From positions 1 through 54,577 of the forward strand of contig ONLA01000003.1 in assembly GCA_900318495.1 (NCBI GenBank): DNA of 54,577 nt, in the 5' to 3' direction. Numbering within the stretch: position 1 is the stretch's first letter; each line of letters opens with the position of its first letter. The translations under genes and the position numbers were made by a program. Shown piece after piece: positions 1 to 9,047 of this stretch. The notes beneath the pieces are model-generated. The model was not told the DNA's origin. It did no database searches and saw nothing but the letters and a program-made list of their open reading frames with translations. The stretch is from an uncultured Eubacteriales bacterium (lineage in GTDB: Bacteria > Bacillota > Clostridia > Oscillospirales > Acutalibacteraceae).

Positions 1-1
1 T

Positions 2-1156
<1,155 letters not shown>

Positions 1157-1168
1157 TCAAAAAAACGC

Positions 1169-1197
1169 TTGCAAGAAACCGATAAAACTGATATAAT
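1169..1197 (+). promoter_or_regulatory. Promoter of yajC
   Basis: TTGCAA at 1169-1174, a 17-base spacer and TATAAT at 1192-1197. It lies just after the tgt stop and 30 bases before the yajC start. Confidence 0.7.
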
Positions 1198-1227
1198 CAT
1201 AATAATTGTTTGAAAGGAATGAATGAA

Positions 1228-1638
1228 ATGACAAATTTACCAATACTTGCCGAGGCATCAGGCAATAACGCTGCCGGCGGCGGATTTGGAATGTGGGGCA
1301 TGATTGCAATATACGGTTTGATTATTGTTGCCGTGTATTTCTTCCTGCTCAGACCTAACTCAAAGAAGAAAAAAGAAGAAGCCGAAATGAGAAATTCTCT
1401 TGATATCGGCGACGAAATTACAACAATCGGCGGAATTATGGGCAGAGTTGTTGCGATTAAGGAAGACGAGGACGCTATTATCATCGAAACAGGCTCTGAC
1501 CGCGTTAAGATGAAGTTTAAAAAATGGTGCATTTCTTCGGTTGACACTGTAAAAGAAAAGCCTCAGGCAGCCGCTGCCGAAAAGAAAAGCTTTTTCAGCA
1601 GATTTAAAAAATCCGAAAACACAGAAAAAGCGGAATAA
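1228..1638 (+). CDS. yajC: Preprotein translocase subunit YajC
   Basis: Small single-pass membrane accessory of the SecDF-YajC complex that assists Sec export. The protein has a short Gly-rich N-terminus, one hydrophobic helix around residues 23-43 ending in the family-typical LRPN, and then a charged cytosolic domain with the conserved GDEITTIGGIMG and GSDRVKMKF segments. A Lys-rich tail with AAAAEKKSFFSRFKK follows. The reading frame extends upstream to a TTG at 1210, but the AAAGGA ribosome site at 1213-1218 points to the ATG at 1228, giving 136 residues. secD and secF are not adjacent here. Confidence 0.93.
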   Translation: MTNLPILAEASGNNAAGGGFGMWGMIAIYGLIIVAVYFFLLRPNSKKKKEEAEMRNSLDIGDEITTIGGIMGRVVAIKEDEDAIIIETGSDRVKMKFKKWCISSVDTVKEKPQAAAAEKKSFFSRFKKSENTEKAE

Positions 1639-1656
1639 ACGAATTATAGAGAAACT

Positions 1657-1698
1657 CCCTGAATATAATTTACAAAATTGTATTCAGGGGGATTTTTT
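1657..1698 (+). terminator. Hairpin plus T-run overlapping the next ribosome site
   Basis: Arms 1657-1670 (CCCTGAATATAATT) and 1676-1689 pair over 14 positions with one mismatch around a 5-base loop. A GGATTTTTT run follows directly. The right arm includes the AGGGGGA ribosome site for the gene starting at 1699. It can therefore act as an intrinsic terminator for yajC mRNA or hide the ribosome site of read-through mRNA. Confidence 0.6.
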
Positions 1699-2097
1699 AT
1701 GCAGGATAAAAGGAAGCTTATTAAGGCTGTGGCTGTAGGAACAATATGTTCGATGCTCTGCTGTATTATTTTAACCGCTGTTTTGGCGGCGGTAATTCTC
1801 AGCACCGGAATGCTAAGCCCCGATATTATCGTGTGGGCAACAGCGGCGATTATGGGCGCGGGAGCTTTCACCGGCGGATTTATCGCGGCAAAAATTAACA
1901 GAGGCGCCGGAATTCCCGTAGGAGGACTGACGGGAATTTCACTGTTTTGTATAACTGCGCTTGTGTCGTTTTCAAGAGGCTCGTCAAGCGTCACTCCGAT
2001 GATATTAATAAAGCTTGCGGCGTCGGTTTTGCTTGCGGTTGCCGGCGGTATTTTGGGGATACGTGAAAAAAACAGCTCAAAATACGGAAGGTTTTAA
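1699..2097 (+). CDS. TIGR04086 family membrane protein
   Basis: About 132 residues, almost wholly hydrophobic, with four predicted membrane helices (roughly residues 9-31, 38-60, 72-92 and 98-118), Gly-rich turns such as GAFTGGFIAAKINRGAG, and a short polar tail. This matches the TIGR04086/DUF3792 family, which is typically found beside yajC in Clostridia. Its function is unknown. The frame opens earlier at a TTG, but the ATG at 1699 sits after a strong AGGGGGA ribosome site that is buried in a hairpin. A link to the Sec apparatus rests only on neighbourhood. Confidence 0.8.
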   Translation: MQDKRKLIKAVAVGTICSMLCCIILTAVLAAVILSTGMLSPDIIVWATAAIMGAGAFTGGFIAAKINRGAGIPVGGLTGISLFCITALVSFSRGSSSVTPMILIKLAASVLLAVAGGILGIREKNSSKYGRF

Positions 2098-2135
2098 AAA
2101 AATACCATAAAACAGTGGAAATATTTATTTCGTTA

Positions 2136-2144
2136 TGATATAAT
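2136..2144 (+). promoter_or_regulatory. Extended -10 promoter of the kinase-like gene
   Basis: TGATATAAT at 2136-2144 is an extended -10 element. The matching -35 region is weak. The leader is about 65 bases and ends in GGAGAAG before the ATG at 2213. Confidence 0.5.
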
Positions 2145-2212
2145 GATATGAATAGAGATTAAAAAGTGAGATTTTGAGAATAAACACAGTTGTTTATGAA
2201 GGAGAAGTTTAA

Positions 2213-4720
2213 ATGGCAAAATTTAAATTACCCGAGTCTCTAAAGGCGTGGAAGGTAGTATCGTCTTTGCCCGACAATAACGGCCATTCCGTTTTCGAGG
2301 TATCCCGAAAGGAAACCGACGGAAGCGTTACCCGGGCTGTGCTTACGTATGTTGCCTTTCAGGACGATGAATACAACAGCGACAATGTTCAGTTTGTTAA
2401 CGAGGAAGCCTCGTTTATCCGCAACGTAATAAGCTGCGGCGACATCAGCAATTACATTGACGCGGCAGTGCTTGACCGTCCGTCCAAAAGCAAAGTCGGA
2501 ATGTTTATTATTACTCAGAAGCTTCCCACGCTTGACGCCGAAATGGCAAAAAGGCAATTTTCGGAGGATGACATTACCGATTTCGGACTTCAAATGAGCG
2601 AAATTCTCTCAAAGCTTGAAACCCGCGGTATTTTTCACGGAAACATAAAGCCCTCAAACATTTACGTTACTCCCGACGGCGCATACAAGCTCGGCGGATT
2701 CACCGATTTTGAAAGCTCAATCAGCGATTTGTCATATATCTCACCCGAAATCAAGGCGGAGGAACAGCCTGATTTTACAACCGATATTTATTCGGTAGGC
2801 TTGATTATGTATTCAATGAGCAACAACGGCTCGATTCCGTTTGAGGACGAAAACACAAGCCGTGAGGACGCGATACAAAAACGCTTTAACAAGCAGAGCG
2901 TTACAGCTCCCAAAAACGGAAGCGAAAAGCTGAAAAGCGTAATAATAATCGCCTGTCAGCCCGACAAAGCAAACCGCTGGAAAAACGCCGGCAACCTGAA
3001 AAACGCGCTTGCTTCGATAAAAGCCGAGGCGGATGCGAAAAAAACGCCCGAGCAGGAAATTATACCGCCTGCTCCGACAGAATTCAGCGGAAACGTGTTT
3101 GAGGAATTCGTTTATGACGAATTCGAGGAAGCCGAACCCGAACCGAAAACCGAAGCCGAGCCCGAACCGAAAACCGAAGCCGAACCTGAACCGAAAACCG
3201 AAGCCGAACCCGAACCGAAAACCGAAGCTGAACCCGAAAAAGACAACCCGGGAGCTGCAGAAGCCGCAGCTGCCGTTGCCGGAATTGCAGCGGTTGGAGC
3301 GGCGGCAGGCGCGGCGGCAAATGCCGGAAAAACAGAAAAAAACCTTGATAAAATAAAAGAAGCAATAAAAAACAACGGCAAATCCGCTGAGGAAACGCAG
3401 GAAATACAAGCCGAAGCAACACCGCAAAAAGAACCCGAACCCGAAAAAACTGCCGTTCAGGATTCAAGCGAGGAAAAAACACAGCTTATTGACGCCGGTG
3501 CGCCGGGTAATTCCGGAAACGGTGATAACAAAGCCGAAGAACCTAAAACGGAAGCTGCCGGATCCGAGATTGACAACAGAGTTTTTGATGATTACCAGGT
3601 TCAGACAAAGGTGTTTAACATCAGCGATGTTACCAAAAAGTCAGATAAGGATTACGGAGATTATTTTGACGATGAGCCCGAGCCTGTCTCCGAGGAAAAA
3701 AGCGACCGGAGCGCCGGGGTTGACAACGAGTTCGGCAAAAACGGGTTTTATGACGACAATTCCTTCTACTCGGAACAAAACGAGGAGCAAAAACGCAGCC
3801 GCAAGGGTATGGTGATTTCTATTATCGTATTTGCCGCTGTTGTCGCTTTGCTCGCCGTGCTGGGAGTTTTAGCCGTGACAAGCGGCTGGTTCGGCAACGG
3901 TAACACCAAGGAAACTCAGCCGTCAACCGAGGTTTACACAGAGGACACCACCGCTCAAAAGGCTACAACACAGCCTGTTACAACCGTACCGCCCACCACC
4001 GCCCCGGCTCTGAGCACATACGAATACCCGGTTAACGTTGTGGGAGCTTATTATGATTATGCCAAGAGCGTTCTTGAGGAGCAGGGCTATAAGGTTGTTG
4101 AAGGCGAATACGCCGACAGCGAGGAATTTGACGAGGGGATCGTAACATCAATGGATCCCGGTCCCGACAACGAGCTGGAAAAAGGCAGTACAATCACTTT
4201 GAATATTTCGTCCGGAAAGATTGAATCCGGCGACAGTGACAATAACAGTGATGAAAATAACGACGGCGAAAATGATTATTATGACGATAACGATTATAAT
4301 GATTATGATGACGGCGAATATTACGGGGATGAGGAATCTCAGAGCAGCGAAAACACCGGGAACGGTGAAAACAGCGAAAGCAGCGAAAGCGGCGAAAGCG
4401 ACGGCAACAACAGACGGAGCCGCGGCGCCGAGCCTGAAAACACATCCTACAGCCAATACAAAAACAACACAAGCTATTTGTCACAGTCAGAAGTTAATAA
4501 TATGAGTCGTTCGGAGCTTAATTTAGCTCTGAACGAAATTTATGCTCGCAGGGGAAGAATATTTAACAATTCTTCCCTTTCAAGTTATTTTAACGCGCAA
4601 TCGTGGTATACTCCAAAGTACAGCGAAGAAGAATTCGCGGAAAAGGTCACGTTTAATGACTACGAAAACAAGAATATTCAGATGATTCTTGACGCTCAAA
4701 TGAACAAAGGTTACCGTTAA
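2213..4720 (+). CDS. Kinase-like PASTA/YARHG membrane receptor, probable pseudokinase
   Basis: An 835-residue single-pass protein. Residues about 10-270 have the eukaryotic-like Ser/Thr kinase fold, with KPSNI at 146-150, SPEI at 177-180 and TDIYSVGLIMYSM. The catalytic HRD is HGN (142-144), the DFG Asp is replaced (KLGGF, 159-163), and the beta-3 Lys region reads AVLTYVAF with no Lys. Phosphotransfer is therefore unlikely. A disordered Glu/Pro-rich linker follows, containing tandem PEPKTEAE units, then a membrane helix (533-555), a Thr/Pro-rich stalk, one PASTA domain (604-668), an Asp/Asn-rich stretch and a C-terminal YARHG domain (about 760-830). PASTA domains bind peptidoglycan in PknB-type kinases, so wall sensing is inferred. 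No phosphatase partner is adjacent. The gene runs into a membrane protein gene with a short gap. Confidence 0.85.
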   Translation: MAKFKLPESLKAWKVVSSLPDNNGHSVFEVSRKETDGSVTRAVLTYVAFQDDEYNSDNVQFVNEEASFIRNVISCGDISNYIDAAVLDRPSKSKVGMFIITQKLPTLDAEMAKRQFSEDDITDFGLQMSEILSKLETRGIFHGNIKPSNIYVTPDGAYKLGGFTDFESSISDLSYISPEIKAEEQPDFTTDIYSVGLIMYSMSNNGSIPFEDENTSREDAIQKRFNKQSVTAPKNGSEKLKSVIIIACQPDKANRWKNAGNLKNALASIKAEADAKKTPEQEIIPPAPTEFSGNVFEEFVYDEFEEAEPEPKTEAEPEPKTEAEPEPKTEAEPEPKTEAEPEKDNPGAAEAAAAVAGIAAVGAAAGAAANAGKTEKNLDKIKEAIKNNGKSAEETQEIQAEATPQKEPEPEKTAVQDSSEEKTQLIDAGAPGNSGNGDNKAEEPKTEAAGSEIDNRVFDDYQVQTKVFNISDVTKKSDKDYGDYFDDEPEPVSEEKSDRSAGVDNEFGKNGFYDDNSFYSEQNEEQKRSRKGMVISIIVFAAVVALLAVLGVLAVTSGWFGNGNTKETQPSTEVYTEDTTAQKATTQPVTTVPPTTAPALSTYEYPVNVVGAYYDYAKSVLEEQGYKVVEGEYADSEEFDEGIVTSMDPGPDNELEKGSTITLNISSGKIESGDSDNNSDENNDGENDYYDDNDYNDYDDGEYYGDEESQSSENTGNGENSESSESGESDGNNRRSRGAEPENTSYSQYKNNTSYLSQSEVNNMSRSELNLALNEIYARRGRIFNNSSLSSYFNAQSWYTPKYSEEEFAEKVTFNDYENKNIQMILDAQMNKGYR
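3131..3237 (+). repeat. In-frame 24-bp tandem repeat (PEPKTEAE units)
   Basis: Just over four near-identical 24-base units encode Pro-Glu-Pro-Lys-Thr-Glu-Ala-Glu in the cytosolic linker of the kinase-like protein. Units differ by a few silent bases. The repeat is in frame, so copy-number change would alter linker length only. Confidence 0.9.
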
Positions 4721-4738
4721 AAAGGCTGGTTGTTAAAA

Positions 4739-6463
4739 ATGAAAGACCTGATTTTAAAGGCAGTAAAAAGTAAATTTTTGTTTGCGGCTTTGCTGAACGC
4801 TGTTTTTGCCGCCGTAATTATCATATTTACATCTTTTTCTTATATTGACAGCGGAGATTATTACAATTCGATATTAATTTGCAGAGACCACTTTTATTAC
4901 AGCTCTACAATTAACTACATTCTCGCAATGATACTCGGAACAGTTCAATACTCCTTGGCTGACTTTAACTGTTTTGTACTGTTTGAGATTTTGGCTTCGT
5001 ACACGGCGTTTGTATCAATTACATTTGTGTTTGCCGACAAATACAACAAGCGCAAGGCGTTTGTTTTTTCCGCGGTATTAAACATTATCTACGCCTTGAA
5101 CCACTATTCGCAGGTTAACAGCGGAAGCACCTCGGCGCTTCTGCTGCTTGGCGGCTTTATGCTTTTGCTTAACGCTATTTACCACAAGCGCTACAGCCTT
5201 TCCTGCTGGATTGGCGTAGCCGAAATACTGTTTGGCTCGTTCTTAAACTATCTGTATTTCTTTGTGGCGCTCGGTTTTGCGGTAGCGTTCTTTTTCGGCG
5301 ATATGCTGGCAAAAAGGAAGTACCGCCTGCAGTTTCAAAAATTCTTTTGGTACTCGCGTCCGTTCTTTTTGTTGTTTTTGCTTGTAACTCTGCTGACCGT
5401 TGGACTGGCACAGTTTTCGTATTCCGTAAACCACGCCACCGATGAAGCCGAAGAATATTATAACTACTCGGTTGCAAGAACGGCTGCGGATTCTCTTCCC
5501 TTCCCCGACTACAAGGAAAACGCGGAGGAATTTAAGTCAGCCGGAATTGACACGGAAACAAAATACGAAATTTTCAAGCTTGGTTACTTTGATCCTAAAA
5601 ACAAGCTTGACACAAACGCGCTTGAAGCCGTCAACAAAATTCAGCTTGCCGAAATACAGAGCAAGCCGTCATACGCGATGAATGCGATGTGGATAGATTT
5701 TTACGGGCATATTCAAACCCCCGACACCACGTTTATAGCGATGATTGTGTATGTCGGAATTTCGATAATTTTCATTATTTATCATAAAAACCGGTTCAGC
5801 TTCTTTCCGCTGTTTTATTTCCTTGCGGGAATTATAACCTGCGTTGTTCTAAGGCTTGTTCTGTTTATTAACGACGCTGTGCTGTACGGTGTTTTGATGT
5901 TTATGCTCGCGCTGCTGATGAATTCGTTTAATTTTGAAATTCAGCGCAGTAAAAAGCCGTCCTCAAAGCTAAGAATGAAGAACGGCTATATGATTATTTC
6001 GACCGCGGTGGTTGTGCTTGTTTCGGTTGTGAACTGTTTTGTGTTCTTTAACAGCCTTCCGGTCGTCAATTACGATTACGTGCCCGAAAGCCTGATTTCC
6101 GAAATCAACCGCAATCCGGACTGCTACTATGTAATTGACACACCGACCGAAAAGGATTTTGTTCAGTACACGGAAAACTATCTGCATCCGATGTGGGGCT
6201 ACAGGAGCGAATACCTTGAAAACCTTGACGGCTTCACTTATTTTCACAATAACGATATGCTGAGACGAAGATATTTGCCCGAAAATATTTATGAAGCAGT
6301 TATGACCAACCGCAAAATTTACGTTATCGACAAAAACATTGTGTTCAGAAAAGAAGCCTATTTAACCGATAACTATGCCGGAAAAGACAGTTATGTGGTT
6401 TATGACCAGGTAGATGAAATTGACGGCTACAAAATTTATGAGGTTAAGCAGAACGAACGATAA
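4739..6463 (+). CDS. Unrecognised multi-spanning membrane protein
   Basis: About 574 residues. I do not recognise a family. The N-terminal half carries several membrane helices rich in Phe and Tyr. A polar stretch of about 105 residues (around 235-340, starting near NHATDEAEEYYNY) follows, then three or four more helices. After the last helix (VVVLVSVVNCFVFF) comes a soluble C-terminal domain of about 130 residues. The layout resembles polytopic glycosyltransferase-like proteins such as the GtrII group, but no catalytic motif can be pointed to. It lies 18 bases after the kinase-like gene, so a shared transcript is likely. A TTG at 4730 is an alternative start, since AAAGG at 4721-4725 could serve either. 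Confidence 0.7.
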   Translation: MKDLILKAVKSKFLFAALLNAVFAAVIIIFTSFSYIDSGDYYNSILICRDHFYYSSTINYILAMILGTVQYSLADFNCFVLFEILASYTAFVSITFVFADKYNKRKAFVFSAVLNIIYALNHYSQVNSGSTSALLLLGGFMLLLNAIYHKRYSLSCWIGVAEILFGSFLNYLYFFVALGFAVAFFFGDMLAKRKYRLQFQKFFWYSRPFFLLFLLVTLLTVGLAQFSYSVNHATDEAEEYYNYSVARTAADSLPFPDYKENAEEFKSAGIDTETKYEIFKLGYFDPKNKLDTNALEAVNKIQLAEIQSKPSYAMNAMWIDFYGHIQTPDTTFIAMIVYVGISIIFIIYHKNRFSFFPLFYFLAGIITCVVLRLVLFINDAVLYGVLMFMLALLMNSFNFEIQRSKKPSSKLRMKNGYMIISTAVVVLVSVVNCFVFFNSLPVVNYDYVPESLISEINRNPDCYYVIDTPTEKDFVQYTENYLHPMWGYRSEYLENLDGFTYFHNNDMLRRRYLPENIYEAVMTNRKIYVIDKNIVFRKEAYLTDNYAGKDSYVVYDQVDEIDGYKIYEVKQNER

Positions 6464-6496
6464 ACCGGATTTATAACAATTATCTTCCTTTTTAGA

Positions 6497-6534
6497 AATA
6501 ACCGCCGTAACCCGAAAGGGCTGCGGCGGTTATT
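6497..6534. terminator. Bidirectional terminator hairpin
   Basis: Arms 6497-6507 (AATAACCGCCG) and 6524-6534 pair perfectly over 11 bp around an inner CCC/GGG. It lies between convergent genes and is followed at once by a family B repeat. Confidence 0.75.
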
Positions 6535-6537
6535 TAT

Positions 6538-6632
6538 ACTAATTCCTGATAGAAAGTAGACTTATATTTTGCGAGGATATTTTTCGCAAGACAAGGCGAA
6601 GGACGCGGCAAGGCTGGCGCCTTGCAAGGAAT
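6538..6632. repeat. Family B dispersed repeat, copy 1
   Basis: About 95 bp. It begins ACTAATTCCTGATAGAAAGTAG, cited in pieces: ACTAATTCCTGATAG then AAAGTAG. It continues with a TTTGCGAGG...TTTCGCAA inner repeat and ends in a GCAAGGC-TGGC-GCCTTGC hairpin. The first part aligns with 51487 onward, and the last 30 bp are the exact reverse complement of the hairpin part there. It overlaps the 3' end of the rluA-family gene and holds its stop codon. Confidence 0.75.
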
Positions 6633-7491
6633 TAATCAGATTTTGCATATCCTGCGGCAAAGGCGCGGATATGCTTATTTTTTTGCCTGTTACGGGGTGG
6701 GTAAAAACCATTTCGGCGCAGTGCAGGGCGTGGCGGTTTATTCTTTCACAGCTTCCGCCGTACAAATCATCTCCAAGCAAAGGGTGGCCGAGACAGCTCA
6801 TATGGCAGCGGATTTGGTGAGTCTTGCCTGTTTCAAGCCACAGCTTTAACAGAGAATAATCCGCGCCGTTTTTAAGCACGGTGTAGTGAGTGACAGCCGG
6901 GGTGCCGCTGTCAAGCACATGACGGACTATTTTGGATTCATCTGTTAATCCGATAGGCGCTTTAACAGTGCCTTTCCCTGTCATAATTCCGTGAACCGCG
7001 GCAATGTAATCCTTATGAACGGAGTTTTTAAGCTTGTTGACTGTGAACCTGTCCTTTGCAATCAGCACAAGCCCCGAGGTGTTTCGGTCAAGACGGTTAA
7101 CGGCGCGAAAAACATAGTCCTCCCCTGCCTTCATGCTTTGGTAAGCAACTATGTTCGCGAGGGTGTCGGTTTGGTGCTGCTTTACCGGATGAACAGGCAT
7201 AAACGGCGGTTTGTTTACCACAAGAATATGCTCGTCCTCAAATTGTATATCAAGCTTGCCCGGCACAGGTTCAATGTTCATTTTCTCGTCAGGGAGCTTA
7301 ACGGTAACGGTTGAACCCGGTATTACATTGTCTATGGTACGCAAAATTTTTCCGTTCATCAAAATACCTTCTTTTTCTCGCTTTAGCTGTGTTATCATTC
7401 TTGTAGACAAGCCGCAAAAGCTCTTTAAAAACCATTTTGCGTTCATTCCCGCGCAGGCTTCCGGTACGGTAAAGCTCAGAATTTCAGGCAT
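6562..7491 (-). CDS. RluA-family 23S/tRNA pseudouridine synthase
   Basis: Isomerises uridine in rRNA or tRNA. The N-terminal part has an S4-like RNA-binding segment (LSTRMITQLKREKEGILMNG). The catalytic domain carries NRLDRNTSGL with Asp135, followed by HQIRCHMSCLGHPLLGD. The start at 7491 is chosen because GGAGG lies 7 bases upstream. It overlaps the upstream DUF1294 stop by 8 bases (ATGCCTGA), suggesting translational coupling. The last 22 or so residues (roughly from GASLAASFALSCEKYPRKI) and the TAA are encoded inside family B repeat copy 1, so the native C-terminus has been replaced or extended by repeat DNA. The catalytic core is intact. Which uridine is modified cannot be told. Confidence 0.93.
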   Translation of the reverse strand: MPEILSFTVPEACAGMNAKWFLKSFCGLSTRMITQLKREKEGILMNGKILRTIDNVIPGSTVTVKLPDEKMNIEPVPGKLDIQFEDEHILVVNKPPFMPVHPVKQHQTDTLANIVAYQSMKAGEDYVFRAVNRLDRNTSGLVLIAKDRFTVNKLKNSVHKDYIAAVHGIMTGKGTVKAPIGLTDESKIVRHVLDSGTPAVTHYTVLKNGADYSLLKLWLETGKTHQIRCHMSCLGHPLLGDDLYGGSCERINRHALHCAEMVFTHPVTGKKISISAPLPQDMQNLINSLQGASLAASFALSCEKYPRKI

Positions 7492-7756
7492 AAAAAAACC
7501 TCCACACGGCAAAGGCTGCCGCTGCCTGCGCGGCTATAATCAGCGGTATTCCCAGCATAAACTTCAGGTGCCGCGTTTTGTGTCTTATAAGGAGCATTGT
7601 TATCAGCATTGCGACGCTTCCGCCCAACGCGGCAAGGATAAGAAGCGTTCTTTCCCTTACTCTGCGGCGGTGACGAATTGCCTTTACTTTGTCGGCAACG
7701 GTAACAATTACGGAAACAGCGCTGATAACAGCGAGGTAGATTAAAAAATAATACAT
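7484..7756 (-). CDS. DUF1294 family small membrane protein
   Basis: 90 residues with an N-terminal helix, a DK-x-KA-x-R-x-RRVRE basic segment, GGSVAMLITMLLIRHKT and a C-terminal hydrophobic helix. This is the DUF1294 pattern, whose function is unknown. A GGAGAAG ribosome site on the minus strand fixes the ATG at 7756. The gene is coupled to the pseudouridine synthase by an 8-base overlap. Only 21 bases separate its start from that of the divergent gene at 7778, so its promoter must lie inside that gene. Confidence 0.85.
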   Translation of the reverse strand: MYYFLIYLAVISAVSVIVTVADKVKAIRHRRRVRERTLLILAALGGSVAMLITMLLIRHKTRHLKFMLGIPLIIAAQAAAAFAVWRFFYA

Positions 7757-7760
7757 AACT

Positions 7761-7770
7761 TCTCCGGAGA
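7761..7770. promoter_or_regulatory. Palindromic ribosome site shared by two divergent genes
   Basis: TCTCCGGAGA is a perfect 10-bp palindrome. Read on either strand it supplies GGAGA at a workable distance from the ATG of the minus gene (7756) and of the plus gene (7778). Confidence 0.7.
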
Positions 7771-7777
7771 TGATTTA

Positions 7778-9013
7778 ATGATTATAAAAAAGTTTTTCCC
7801 GGCATTTTTTTCAGCCGTGCTTTTGGTTTCGGCGTTTGTTGTCTGTGCCCTTTACGGTCAAAACATTCAGCCCTCAACTCAAACGGTGAGCGTACAGTCC
7901 GCCGATTCCGCTTACGCGAAAAGCCTGAAAGACACGGCAGCAGGGATGAAAGGCGTTTGGGTTACATATATGGAGTTAAGCATGGAGCACGAGGCGGATA
8001 AAAGCGAAAAAGCATTTACCGAAAAGTTTAAAGTCATCGCCGAAAACTGCTGCGACGCAGGCTTTAACACGCTGATTGTTCAGGTTAGACCGTTTTGTGA
8101 CGCGTTGTACAAATCGGATTACTATCCGTATTCGCACATACTTACAGGAACTCAGGGCAAGAACCCGGGGTACGATCCGCTCAAAATAATGTGCAAAATT
8201 TGCCGCTCCAAGGACTTGAATATTCACGCCTGGGTGAATCCGTACCGTGTGACATACAACAATGTTCCCGAAAGGCTCAGCCAAAACAACCCCTATTTAA
8301 TGGACAAAAACATGGCGGTTGAAACCGAAACCACAACCGTGCTTGACCCCTCAAACGAAAAGGCACGCAAGCTGATTGCAAACGGCGTTGCAGAGATTGT
8401 AAAAAACTACGATGTTGACGGCGTTCAGTTTGACGACTACTTTTATCCGGTTGATATAGAAAGCCTTGATATTGCCGGGTACAACGATTACCGAGAAAAA
8501 GCCAAAGGCGAGATAATGACGCTTGAAAATTGGCGAAAGGCTAACGTTAACCTGCTGGTTGCCGAATGCTGCGCCGCTGTTCATAAATACGGCAAAAACG
8601 CGGTTTTCGGCATTTCTCCACAGGGCAATCTTGAAAACAACGCCGAGCTTTACGCGGATGTAAAAAGCTGGTGCGAAGTGTCAGGATACTGCGATTACAT
8701 TTGTCCGCAGATTTATTTCAGCCTTGAAAACCCTGCTCTCGGCTTTAACGAGGCGTTAAGCGAATGGTGTGAGCTGAAGCTTGCGGACACAGTAAAGATG
8801 TATGCCGGACTTGCAGGCTACAAAGCAGGCACCGACGACGACGAAGGCACCTGGGAATACAGCGACGATGTTTTGTATAACGAATATAATATTCTTAAAA
8901 AGAATAATAAAATCAGCGGATTTATGCTGTACAGCTATTCTTCGCTGTTGAGCGGCGAGGCAAAAAAGGAAATGGACAATCTTAAAAAAGCTATGGCAAT
9001 AACGAATAATTAA
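7778..9013 (+). CDS. Secreted glycosyl hydrolase-like family 10 (GHL10/DUF187) protein
   Basis: 411 residues. An N-terminal signal or anchor segment (KKFFPAFFSAVLLVSAFVVCALYG) precedes a TIM-barrel-like domain with family features: MKGVWVTYMEL, FNTLIVQVRPFCDALYKS, NIHAWVNPYR, DVDGVQFDDYFYP, FGISPQGN and YICPQIYF. Relatives are taken to act on cell-wall or extracellular glycans, though substrates are mostly unproven. The GGAGA ribosome site in the palindrome at 7761-7770 fixes the start. It is convergent with mtaB, with family A repeats between them. Confidence 0.88.
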   Translation: MIIKKFFPAFFSAVLLVSAFVVCALYGQNIQPSTQTVSVQSADSAYAKSLKDTAAGMKGVWVTYMELSMEHEADKSEKAFTEKFKVIAENCCDAGFNTLIVQVRPFCDALYKSDYYPYSHILTGTQGKNPGYDPLKIMCKICRSKDLNIHAWVNPYRVTYNNVPERLSQNNPYLMDKNMAVETETTTVLDPSNEKARKLIANGVAEIVKNYDVDGVQFDDYFYPVDIESLDIAGYNDYREKAKGEIMTLENWRKANVNLLVAECCAAVHKYGKNAVFGISPQGNLENNAELYADVKSWCEVSGYCDYICPQIYFSLENPALGFNEALSEWCELKLADTVKMYAGLAGYKAGTDDDEGTWEYSDDVLYNEYNILKKNNKISGFMLYSYSSLLSGEAKKEMDNLKKAMAITNN

Positions 9014-9040
9014 GGCAACACCGCGCAGTTTGCGGCGAGC
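9012..9040. repeat. Family A repeat, half copy
   Basis: TAAGGCAACACCGCGCAG follows the stop of the GH10-like gene. It matches the left arm of the full element 37 bases further on. Confidence 0.6.
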
Positions 9041-9047
9041 GGATTGC

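Noticed and set aside
3084-3482. Long frames on the opposite strand across the Glu/Pro repeat region
   Set aside because: They arise from the repetitive low-complexity DNA of the kinase-like gene and have no ribosome site.
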